Shown: piece after piece, positions 1-5,933 of the stretch
Position numbering within the stretch: the first letter of the stretch is position 1
How the letters are laid out: every line of letters starts with the position of its first letter
Assembly: GCA_011390055.1 (NCBI GenBank)
Contig: JAABTC010000070.1
Coordinates: 1 to 7,900 of the forward strand
Reading direction: 5' to 3'
DNA length: 7,900 nucleotides
Source of the DNA: Burkholderiales bacterium
GTDB lineage: Bacteria > Pseudomonadota > Gammaproteobacteria > Burkholderiales > Burkholderiaceae_C
Notes under the pieces: generated by a model
What the model was told of the DNA's origin: nothing
The model's input: only the letters and a program-made list of their open reading frames with translations
Databases searched by the model: none
Translations under genes and position numbers: made by a program

Positions 1-843
1 CGTGCGGAGCTGCGCTACAACTCGGAGTGGAGCGACCCGCTCGGCGCGCGCGGGATGATCGCGCTGGCCGCGAAGTACACCGTGGCCCGCATGATGGAAC
101 GCGACGACTTCGCCAAGCGTTTCGCTGCCGGCACGCCCATCAGCGTGCACGAGTTTCTCTACCCACTCATGCAGGGCCACGACTCGGTCGCACTGCGCAG
201 TGACCTTGAACTCGGCGGCACCGACCAGAAGTTCAATCTGCTGATGGGGCGTCACCTGCAGAGCGAAGCCGGCATGGAGCCTCAGTGCATTCTCACCATG
301 CCCTTGCTCGAGGGCCTGGACGGCGTCGAGAAGATGTCGAAGTCGAAGAACAACTACGTCGGCATCAGCGAGCCGCCGAACACCATGTACGCCAAGCTGT
401 TGTCGATCGACGACACGTTGATGTGGAAGTACTACAACCTGCTGTCGTTCCGTGCCGCTCCCGACATCGCGGGGCTGCGCGGCGAGGTCGAGGATGGCCG
501 CAACCCGAAGGAAGCCAAGGTCCTGCTGGCGCGCGAGATCACCGCGCGTTTTCACGGCATGGCGGCGGCCGATGCGGCCGAGGTCGATTTTCAGAACCGC
601 TCCCGGGGTGGCGTGCCCGACATCATCGACGAACGCCAACTCAGCGGCGCCCCGATGGCCATCGGGGCGTTGCTGAAGCAAGCCGGGCTCGCGCCCTCGA
701 GCAGCGAAGCGCTGCGCCTGGTGGAGCAGGGGGGCGTGCGCATCGACGGCGACCCGGTCAGCGACAAGGCCTTGCGCCTGGCGCCTGGCTGCTACGTCGT
801 CCAGGTCGGCAAACGCAAGTTCGCTCGCGTCACGCTGACCTGA
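1..843 (+). CDS. tyrS: Tyrosyl-tRNA synthetase, C-terminal part (5' end outside window)
   Basis: This cytoplasmic enzyme attaches tyrosine to tRNA-Tyr using ATP. The reading frame is open from base 1, so about 280 residues are visible of a protein that is usually about 400-430 long; the N-terminal part with the HIGH-type signature lies upstream. Visible are the end of the Rossmann catalytic domain, with a GGTDQKFN segment typical of the tyrosine/ATP pocket (near 213-236), and a perfect KMSKS signature at 331-345 (visible residues 111-115). The last 60 or so residues form an S4-like RNA-binding domain that begins near PMAIGALLKQAG. KMSKS, rather than the KFGKT of the E. coli enzyme, places it in the TyrZ-like group of bacterial TyrRS (family knowledge). 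It ends with TGA 16 nt before the CDF gene on the same strand, which suggests co-transcription. No frameshift or missing motif is seen. Confidence 0.97.
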   Translation, partial: RAELRYNSEWSDPLGARGMIALAAKYTVARMMERDDFAKRFAAGTPISVHEFLYPLMQGHDSVALRSDLELGGTDQKFNLLMGRHLQSEAGMEPQCILTMPLLEGLDGVEKMSKSKNNYVGISEPPNTMYAKLLSIDDTLMWKYYNLLSFRAAPDIAGLRGEVEDGRNPKEAKVLLAREITARFHGMAAADAAEVDFQNRSRGGVPDIIDERQLSGAPMAIGALLKQAGLAPSSSEALRLVEQGGVRIDGDPVSDKALRLAPGCYVVQVGKRKFARVTLT

Positions 844-859
844 TCCCGCCGGAGGCACC

Positions 860-1756
860 ATGCAGGTCGGCGCCTACCTCAAGCTGTCCATCGGGGTGGC
901 GGTCCTGACCATCGCGCTGAAAACGGGCGCGTGGTGGCTCACCGGTTCGGTGGGCCTGCTGTCCGATGCCATGGAGTCGGTGGTCAACCTGCTCGGCGCC
1001 ACCTTCGCGCTGGCGATGGTGACGATCGCCGCGCGCCCGCCCGACGAAGACCATCCGTTCGGCCACCACAAGGCCGAGTATTTTTCGAGCGGCTTCGAAG
1101 GCGGGCTGATCTTCGTGGCCGCGCTGGCCATCGTCTGGGCTGCGGTGCAGCGCCTGCTCTCGCCGCAGCCGATCGAGAGCCTGGGTTGGGGTCTGACGCT
1201 TTCGATCGTCAGTTCGGTGCTCAACGGGGCGCTGGCGTGGAGCATGCTGAAGAAGGCGCGCGAACACCGCTCGATGGCCTTGGAGGCGGATGCGCGCCAT
1301 CTGTTCACCGATGTCTGGACCTCTGCCGGCGTGGTGCTCGGCCTGCTGGCCGTGGCCGCCACCGGTTGGCTCTGGCTCGATCCCGTGGTGGCGATCGCGG
1401 TGGCGGCCAATGTGGCGCGGGAAGGCTACGCGCTGGTGCGTCGCTCCGCCGAGGGACTGATGGACGCCGCGGTCGAGCCCGAGATCCAGCGCCGCATCGA
1501 GGCCGTGCTCGAAAGCTTTGCCCATCCGAACACGCTGCGCTTCGACCATGTCTCGACCCGGCGCGCGGGCCAGCGCCTGTTCGTCGACCTGCACATGCAC
1601 ATGCCGCCGCAATGGTCGCTGCAGCGTGCCGCAGCGCTGCGCGGCTCGGTGGAGCAGGCGCTGATGAGCGAGGTTGCAGGGCTGCGCGCCACGATCCAGC
1701 TCCTGCCGATGGACGTCGAAGCGCACTTCGACGACCTTGCCGAACGCACCCTTTGA
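860..1756 (+). CDS. Cation diffusion facilitator (CDF) family metal transporter
   Basis: This is a 298-residue inner-membrane protein, a normal length for the CDF family, which exports divalent metals such as zinc, iron, cobalt or manganese in exchange for protons. The start is supported by GGAGG at 851-855, 4 nt before the ATG. Hydrophobic helices occupy roughly residues 8-30, 33-56, 80-98, 108-130, 150-170 and 172-186, followed by a cytosolic domain (about 200-298) with a His-rich strand (H245, H247). The TM2 metal-site position reads SDAMESVVN, so E39 and N43 occupy the two acidic/His positions of FieF-like proteins. TM5 carries the usual HxxxD (H147, D151). A DEDHPFGHHKAE loop at residues 62-73 matches the conserved CDF loop after TM2. 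Substrate cannot be predicted. It follows tyrS by 16 nt, and its last codons form the left arm of a strong hairpin. Confidence 0.93.
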   Translation: MQVGAYLKLSIGVAVLTIALKTGAWWLTGSVGLLSDAMESVVNLLGATFALAMVTIAARPPDEDHPFGHHKAEYFSSGFEGGLIFVAALAIVWAAVQRLLSPQPIESLGWGLTLSIVSSVLNGALAWSMLKKAREHRSMALEADARHLFTDVWTSAGVVLGLLAVAATGWLWLDPVVAIAVAANVAREGYALVRRSAEGLMDAAVEPEIQRRIEAVLESFAHPNTLRFDHVSTRRAGQRLFVDLHMHMPPQWSLQRAAALRGSVEQALMSEVAGLRATIQLLPMDVEAHFDDLAERTL

Positions 1757-1783
1757 CGCTGCCTTGCGTCAAAGGGTGCGTTC
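1742..1783. terminator. Perfect 18-bp hairpin between convergent genes, probable bidirectional terminator
   Basis: The left arm GAACGCACCCTTTGACGC (1742-1759) and the right arm GCGTCAAAGGGTGCGTTC (1766-1783) are exact reverse complements, separated by a 6-nt loop (TGCCTT). The left arm includes the last four sense codons and the TGA of the CDF gene, and the right arm ends 23 nt from the stop of the convergent BugD-like gene. The position and symmetry suggest it ends or protects transcripts from both sides. No T-tract follows on either strand, so intrinsic termination by the classic mechanism is not certain; a role as 3' stability structure or transcription block is also possible. Confidence 0.75.
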
Positions 1784-1806
1784 AGGTGCAGGCCCGCAGG
1801 CCGTGA

Positions 1807-2778
1807 TCAGTCCGCGTACTGTCCGGCGGCCTTGATCGCCGGGCCCCACTTGTTGATCTCGGCCTCGACAAACTTCTTGTGCTCGGCGGGGGCCAGGCGG
1901 CCGTCCGTCACCACCACCGCGCCGAGCGCTTCCTGGCGCTTGATGAATTCCGGATCCTTCAACGCGTTGCGCAGGGCCGCATTGATCTTGTCGAGCGCAG
2001 GCTTGGGCGTGCCCTTGGGCGCGTACAGGCCGTGCCAGATGCTGACGTTGAAGCCCTTCAGCCCGGACGCGTCCAGGGTGGGCAATTTGGCCAGCGCCGG
2101 CGTGGTCAGCGGCTTCAGCGTGGTCACCGCAAAGGCCTTGACCTTGCCGCTCTCGATCTGGCTGGTGGTGTTGGTGGTCTGGTCGCACATCAGGTCGACC
2201 TGCCCGCCGAGCAGGTCGGTCATGGCCGGCGCGGTGCCCTTGTACGGCACGGTCGTCATGTCAATCTTCACGCTCTGCTGGAACAGCAGGCCGCACAGGT
2301 GCGACGCGGCGCCCAGGCCGGCGTTGGCCAGGTTGATCTTGCCTTTGTTGGCCTCCAGCCACTTGACCAGCTCGGCATAGTTGTTCGCCGGCAGCGTGGT
2401 GCGGCCGATCAACGTCATCGGCACCTCGTTGACCATGCCGAGGTATTCGAAATCGTCGAGGGTCTTGAAGGGCAAGTTGCGGTACAGACCGGGCGAGGTG
2501 GCCATGCCGATGTGGTGCAGCAGCAGTGTGTGGCCGTCGGGGTTCGCCTTGGCCACCTTGCCGGCGCCGAGCGTGCCGCCCGCGCCGCCGACGTTCTCGA
2601 TCAGGACGGGCTGGTTGTTCAGCCCCTTCCTCAGCACTTCGGCCAGGTCGCGAGCGACCTTGTCGGTGGGGCCGCCGGCGGCGAAAGGCACGACGATCGT
2701 GACCGGCTTTTCAGGGTAGTCGGCCCAGACGGAGCCTACGGCGACGAGGGCGGCGGTGGCGATGAGCGAGGTTTTCAT
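1807..2778 (-). CDS. BugD-like tripartite tricarboxylate transporter (TTT) substrate-binding protein
   Basis: This is a 323-residue periplasmic solute-binding protein of the Bug/TctC family, which captures small carboxylates or amino acids for TTT permeases or for signalling. The N-terminus MKTSLIATAALVAVGSVWA is a typical Sec signal peptide with likely cleavage after A19. The mature protein begins DYPEKPVTIVVPFAAGGPTDKVAR, the first ligand-binding loop. A second hallmark, YKGTAPAMTDLLGGQVDLMCDQ (residues 179-200), is followed by TTNTTSQIESGKVKAFAVTT. The paired cysteines C162 (HLCGLL) and C198 (LMCDQ), together with the DQTTNTT segment, match what I recall of BugD-type proteins; a BugD identity, and hence acidic amino acid or amide binding, is inferred. 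A longer TTG start at 2796 exists, but the Shine-Dalgarno lies inside that extension, so the ATG at 2778 is preferred. No tctA/tctB genes are in the window. It lies downstream of the TRAP operon on the same strand with a 105-nt gap. Confidence 0.93.
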   Translation of the reverse strand: MKTSLIATAALVAVGSVWADYPEKPVTIVVPFAAGGPTDKVARDLAEVLRKGLNNQPVLIENVGGAGGTLGAGKVAKANPDGHTLLLHHIGMATSPGLYRNLPFKTLDDFEYLGMVNEVPMTLIGRTTLPANNYAELVKWLEANKGKINLANAGLGAASHLCGLLFQQSVKIDMTTVPYKGTAPAMTDLLGGQVDLMCDQTTNTTSQIESGKVKAFAVTTLKPLTTPALAKLPTLDASGLKGFNVSIWHGLYAPKGTPKPALDKINAALRNALKDPEFIKRQEALGAVVVTDGRLAPAEHKKFVEAEINKWGPAIKAAGQYAD

Positions 2779-2783
2779 GCTTG

Positions 2784-2789
2784 TCTCCT
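2784..2789 (-). promoter_or_regulatory. Ribosome binding site of the BugD-like gene
   Basis: AGGAGA on the minus strand lies 5 nt before the ATG at 2778. It decides the start: an in-frame TTG at 2796 would put this site inside the coding region, and the residues it adds (MLQETS) only lengthen the signal peptide. A run of seven T (minus strand, 2795-2801) sits just upstream of it. Confidence 0.8.
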
Positions 2790-2821
2790 GCAACAAAAAA
2801 AGAGGCCATGGTTGATCGGTT

Positions 2822-2872
2822 GCATGCTAGGCGCAAGGCGATGTTTCCGCCGGGTGGAAATTACCTAGCTGC
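2822..2872. promoter_or_regulatory. Nested dyad between dctM and the BugD-like gene (possible operator or 3' hairpin)
   Basis: In the 105-nt gap there is a 17-bp near-palindrome TTTCCGCCGGGTGGAAA (2844-2860, centre 2852). It contains a T-N11-A core (2846-2858) of the sort bound by LysR-type regulators. It is flanked by a second inverted repeat, GCATGCTAGG (2822-2831) against CCTAGCTGC (2864-2872), which pair with one bulged base. The position, about 74 nt upstream of the BugD-like start, fits an operator. As RNA it would also fold just after the dctM stop and could end the TRAP transcript, though no T-tract directly follows. The function is inferred. No convincing -35/-10 pair was found in the gap. 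Confidence 0.35.
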
Positions 2873-2883
2873 GGGCGGGCGGC

Positions 2884-4176
2884 TCACTGCATCAAGCCCG
2901 GCAGCCAAAGGGCCAAACCCTGAAATTCGAGCACGACCGCCAGGGCCACCACCAGGGCCGCCACGAACGGCCACACACCGCGAAAAATCTGGCGCAAGGC
3001 AACCTCCCGGAGCATCGCGTTGAGCACGAACAGGTTCATCCCGACCGGTGGCGAGATCAGACCGATCTGCACCACCAGCACGATCAGCACCCCAAACCAA
3101 ACGGGGTCGAAGCCGAGTTGGATGACAACCGGAAAGAACACCGGGATGGTCAGCAGCACCATCGAAAGCTCTTCCATGATGGTGCCCAGCAGCACGTAGA
3201 TCAGCATCATCGAGCCCACGACGGCCAGCGGCGGCAGGCCGAGCTCGAGGATCCAGCCTTTCAGATCGCCAGGCAGGCTGGTGAAGTTGACGAAGCTCGC
3301 GAACATCATCGCAGCGATCAGGATCGTGAACAGCATGGCGGTGGTGCGGGCGCTGTCCACCAGCACCTGGCCCAGCACGCGCCAGGACAGCTTGCCGCGC
3401 AGCAGCGCGAAGAAGAACGCGCCGGCGGCGCCGATGCCCGCGCCTTCGGTGGCCGTGAAGAAACCGCCGTAGATGCCGCCCAGCACCAGCAGCACCAGCA
3501 GCGCCACGCCCCAGATGGCCCTGACCGCGGCCCACCGCTCGGGCCAGGGGGTGCGCTCGCCCGCCGGGCCCGCCGTCGGATCGCGCCAGGTGATGACCGC
3601 CACGCAGGCCATCATCAGCACGGCACACACCAACCCTGGCAGCACGCCGGCCGCGAACAGCTTGCCGATGTGCGTCTCGGTGACGATGCCGTAGATCACC
3701 AGGATGGTGGACGGCGGGATCATGATGCCCAGCGTGCCCCCGGCGGCGATCACGCCGGTCGACAGATGGTCGGCATAGCCGAGCTTCTTCATCGATGGGT
3801 ACGCCACCTTGCTCATCGTCGCGGCGGTGGCGATCGAGGAGCCGCAGATGGCGCCGAACCCCGCGCAGGCCAGCACGGTGGCGTGGGCCAACCCGCCGCG
3901 CAGGTGGCCGACGAAGGCGTAGGCCGCGTGGAACAACTCCTGCGCCAGGCCGGCCCGCGCGACGAAGTTGCCCATCAGGATGAACAGGGGCACCACGCTC
4001 AGCGTGTAGGCGAAGCCCGATTCGTAGACCACCTGGGCGGCGTTGGCCGCCGTCGCCGGCCATCCACGCATCAGACCCAGGCCGACGAAACCGACCAGGC
4101 CCATGGCAAACGCCAGCGGCACACGCAGCAGCGCCAGCACGAAGATCGCTGCGAAGCCAACCAGGGCCTCGGTCAT
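2884..4176 (-). CDS. TRAP transporter large permease subunit, DctM type
   Basis: This 430-residue polytopic inner-membrane protein forms the ion-coupled translocation channel of a TRAP transporter and works with DctQ and the periplasmic DctP. The length is normal for DctM. Nearly the whole sequence is hydrophobic helix. Family hallmarks are AGFGAICGSSIATAATMSK (about residues 105-123) with AYPSMKKLGY after it, AAGGTLGIMIPPSTILVIYG (144-163), GGIYGGFFTATEGAGIGA (233-250), the GTIMEELSMVLLTIPVFFPV stretch (331-350) and GLISPPVGMNLFVLN (372-386). The start ATG at 4176 overlaps the dctQ stop in an ATGA junction. No Shine-Dalgarno precedes it, which suggests translation coupled to dctQ. The open frame continues upstream to 4626, but that extension reads through dctQ in another frame and lacks family similarity. 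The substrate cannot be read from the permease. Confidence 0.96.
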   Translation of the reverse strand: MTEALVGFAAIFVLALLRVPLAFAMGLVGFVGLGLMRGWPATAANAAQVVYESGFAYTLSVVPLFILMGNFVARAGLAQELFHAAYAFVGHLRGGLAHATVLACAGFGAICGSSIATAATMSKVAYPSMKKLGYADHLSTGVIAAGGTLGIMIPPSTILVIYGIVTETHIGKLFAAGVLPGLVCAVLMMACVAVITWRDPTAGPAGERTPWPERWAAVRAIWGVALLVLLVLGGIYGGFFTATEGAGIGAAGAFFFALLRGKLSWRVLGQVLVDSARTTAMLFTILIAAMMFASFVNFTSLPGDLKGWILELGLPPLAVVGSMMLIYVLLGTIMEELSMVLLTIPVFFPVVIQLGFDPVWFGVLIVLVVQIGLISPPVGMNLFVLNAMLREVALRQIFRGVWPFVAALVVALAVVLEFQGLALWLPGLMQ

Positions 4177-4667
4177 GCGACGCCGGGGTGGTGGTGCTCG
4201 GTCGGCGAGAAGATCAACAGCAAATGGACCACGGCCGTCAGCGCGCACAACACGCTCATCAGGTAGACGAAGGGGCCCTGCGGAATCTTCAGTTGTGCCG
4301 TGGTGTCGCCGTATTCCATCATCTGGCCGGCTTTGGCCCACATCAGCCAGGCCACGCCGGCCAGGGCCGCGGCGCACAGCATCTCGACCAGGAAACCCTG
4401 CGCGCGTCGGACCCAGCGCTCGAGCAGCGGGTCGAGCGAGTCGAAGACGATGTGCTCGCCATGCAGCGAAACGAGCGGCAGGCCGGCGAAGATCACGACC
4501 ACCATCAGCATCTCGGTCAGCTCCAGCGAGCCCGGCACCGAGGTGCTGATCGCCTTGCGGCCGGCCACGTCGACGAGCGTGAGCCACATCAGGCTGAACA
4601 ATGCCGACGCGGCCAGGCCGCCGCACAGCCCTTCGAGGCTGCGCCTGAGGACAGTGCCCGCGATCAA
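4173..4667 (-). CDS. TRAP transporter small permease subunit, DctQ type
   Basis: This 164-residue inner-membrane protein has four predicted helices (about residues 13-34, 50-68, 93-113 and 131-153), the DctQ architecture, and pairs with DctM in the membrane. The segment VDVAGRKAI...GSLELTEMLMVVVIFAGLPLVSLHGEHIVFDSL matches the DctQ core, including the loop with the conserved GEHI. The start is uncertain: no ATG or GTG lies at a suitable place. A TTG at 4667 lies 1 nt after the dctP stop, with GGAAAAG 4 nt upstream, and gives a normal length; an ATG at 4724 would overlap dctP by 56 nt and add a basic, non-family N-terminus. The 3' end overlaps dctM by 4 nt. The C-terminus ends in TEHHHPGVA, a small His cluster of unknown meaning. 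Confidence 0.9.
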   Translation of the reverse strand: MIAGTVLRRSLEGLCGGLAASALFSLMWLTLVDVAGRKAISTSVPGSLELTEMLMVVVIFAGLPLVSLHGEHIVFDSLDPLLERWVRRAQGFLVEMLCAAALAGVAWLMWAKAGQMMEYGDTTAQLKIPQGPFVYLMSVLCALTAVVHLLLIFSPTEHHHPGVA

Positions 4668-4668
4668 C

Positions 4669-5697
4669 TCACTTTTCCAGCTTCTTGATCTCGGCGCGGA
4701 ACTCGGCCAGCACCTTCTTCGCATCCTTCAGACCCTTGGCCTCGGCCGCGCTGGCCCAGCGCTCTTCGACCGCCGCGGTCTTGTCCTGCACCGCCTTGAC
4801 GAAGGCCGGATCGGCGCGCGCGAACTGCACACCGGCCGCCTGCATGAAAGCCATGCCGCGCCGATCGACCTTGTCCCAGCCGCGGCCGAACATCCGCGCT
4901 GCGTACTCACCCGAGAGTTCGTCGATCGCCTTCTTGACGTCGGCCGGCTGCTTGTCGAACGTGGCCTGGTTCATCAGGAAGACGAAGGCGGTGTTGTACA
5001 GGCCGCCTGGGAAGGCTGTGCCGTGCTTGATGACTTTGTCGATCTTGAACGACTCGACCGACTCGGCGGGAAACAAGGTGCCGTCCATCACGCCGGTCGA
5101 CAGCAGCTCGTAACTTTCCGGCGCCGGCTTGAGGGTGACGTTCATGCCCAGCGACTTGCTGATCTCGTTGACCATGCCGCCGCCGACGCGAAACTTCAAC
5201 CCGGCGAGGTCTTCGGCTTGGGTGATCGGCCGCTTGGTGTTGAAGACGATGCCTGGCCCGTGCGTAAACACGGCCAGCACCTTGACACCCTGGTGTTCGG
5301 CAGCAATCGCCGGGTATTTGTTGTAAGCGCGCTGGAAGGCCACCGACACGCTCTCGGCCGAGTTGCCCAGGAACGGCACCTCGGCCATCTGGGTCGTGAC
5401 AAACCGGCCCGGGGTGTAACCCTGGACCGTGTAGGACAAATCGGCCAGGCCGTTGCGCACAGCATCGAAGGTGCCGGGGGGCGCGGCGACGCCGCGCGGC
5501 AGGATGTTGCAACGCACCTTGCCCGGCACCTTCTGTTCCAGCGCGGTGCACCACTCCTTTTGCGTCTCCGACAGGATGTGGGCCGGCGGCAGCCACGACG
5601 AGACAGTGAGCACCGCCTGGGCCTGGGCGGCGGCGCCGGCGGTCGTCAGGCTCAACAACAGCGCCCAGGGGCGGCAGGCAAACAAACGATTCGACAT
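4669..5697 (-). CDS. TRAP transporter substrate-binding protein, DctP type
   Basis: This 342-residue periplasmic protein captures the substrate, usually an organic anion, for the DctQM permease. The signal peptide MSNRLFACRPWALLLSLTTA plus GAAAQAQA is probably cleaved near residue 28. The DctP fold is shown by VLTVSSWLPPAHILSETQKEW at the mature N-terminus, PITQAEDLAGLKFRVGGG (157-174) with R170 at the position of the conserved arginine that binds the substrate carboxylate, and GVMDGTLFPAESVESFKI (202-219). Mature-region C50 and C63 could form a disulfide. The ATG at 5697 is supported by AGGA at 5704-5707, 6 nt upstream; the open frame extends to 5919 but without a signal-like start. It is the first gene of dctP-dctQ-dctM. 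The substrate is unknown; a carboxylate is inferred from R170. Confidence 0.95.
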   Translation of the reverse strand: MSNRLFACRPWALLLSLTTAGAAAQAQAVLTVSSWLPPAHILSETQKEWCTALEQKVPGKVRCNILPRGVAAPPGTFDAVRNGLADLSYTVQGYTPGRFVTTQMAEVPFLGNSAESVSVAFQRAYNKYPAIAAEHQGVKVLAVFTHGPGIVFNTKRPITQAEDLAGLKFRVGGGMVNEISKSLGMNVTLKPAPESYELLSTGVMDGTLFPAESVESFKIDKVIKHGTAFPGGLYNTAFVFLMNQATFDKQPADVKKAIDELSGEYAARMFGRGWDKVDRRGMAFMQAAGVQFARADPAFVKAVQDKTAAVEERWASAAEAKGLKDAKKVLAEFRAEIKKLEK

Positions 5698-5845
5698 GGT
5701 GTGTCCTGGCAAGGCTTGAAGATGACGCGAGGGCCGGATTGTCCAGGCGCCCGCGGTGTGCCGGGCAGTGGTTTTCCTTGACAGCGAGCGCCCTGGTCGC
5801 CTGTGGGATCGATGGCCTGCGCGGTACATCACTTGCAACCGGGCA

Positions 5846-5877
5846 CCCCCGACCAGGGGGAAACCCCAGCCAAGGGG
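5846..5877. promoter_or_regulatory. Alternating C/G-tract array, candidate regulator-binding site
   Basis: The order of tracts is CCCCC (5846-5850), 5 nt, GGGGG (5856-5860), AAA, CCCC (5864-5867), 6 nt, GGGG (5874-5877). This gives two neighbouring inverted repeats with centres about 17.5 bp apart, plus a third overlapping one, GGGG-GAAA-CCCC, in the middle. It ends 23 nt upstream of a -10-like TACGAT (5901-5906) and about 57 nt upstream of the TPR gene start, a position suited to an activator or repressor. Binding by a regulator is inferred; no factor can be named. Confidence 0.4.
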
Positions 5878-5890
5878 ATGCCAGATGCCA
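5877..5890 (+). repeat. Tandem 7-bp direct repeat GATGCCA x2
   Basis: Two perfect head-to-tail copies of GATGCCA (5877-5883 and 5884-5890) lie directly after the last G-tract and overlap the -35 region expected for the TACGAT at 5901-5906. It may be a half-site pair for a transcription factor or a chance repeat; the sequence alone does not decide. Confidence 0.4.
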
Positions 5891-5933
5891 CGGCTGTCCT
5901 TACGATGGCGGCAACGCATCCTGATCGCCTGCC

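Larger units (their letters stand above)
5698..5933. promoter_or_regulatory. Divergent intergenic region between dctP and the TPR gene
   Basis: This 236-bp gap lies between the divergent starts of the TRAP operon (minus) and the TPR gene (plus), so both promoters should be here. On the minus strand TGGACA (5740-5745) resembles a -35 box, but the only -10-like partner, CATCTT at 5719-5724, is poor and 15 nt away. On the plus strand a perfect TTGACA lies at 5778-5783 without a good -10 at 16-18 nt. Nearer the TPR gene, TACGAT (5901-5906) is a possible -10 preceded by the tract array and tandem repeat described separately. No small gene or RNA is supported. Confidence 0.5.

Noticed and set aside
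830..1726. A 298-codon minus-strand open frame opposite the CDF gene.
   Set aside because: It is His/Arg/Gln-rich, the mirror of hydrophobic codons on the other strand, with no start signal; the CDF reading has motifs and an SD.
2795..2801. Seven-T run on the minus strand, considered as the tail of a terminator for the TRAP operon.
   Set aside because: No stable hairpin ends directly before it; only the 6-bp palindrome CCATGG is near, and the run lies next to the BugD-like Shine-Dalgarno.
1879..2868. A 329-codon plus-strand open frame opposite the BugD-like gene.
   Set aside because: The minus strand has a signal peptide, Shine-Dalgarno and family motifs; the plus frame has none.
4177..4626. 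Upstream extension of dctM giving a 580-residue protein, as a possible DctQ-DctM fusion.
   Set aside because: The extension is in a different frame from dctQ and has no DctQ-like sequence; the ATGA junction explains the two separate genes. It is not a fusion.
4300..5781. A 493-codon plus-strand open frame antisense to dctP and dctQ.
   Set aside because: It lies opposite genes with clear family motifs and shows only low-complexity composition.
5778..5783. Perfect TTGACA on the plus strand as a sigma-70 promoter for the TPR gene.
   Set aside because: No acceptable -10 is found 16-18 nt downstream, and it lies about 150 nt from the gene; kept only as a note in the intergenic entry.
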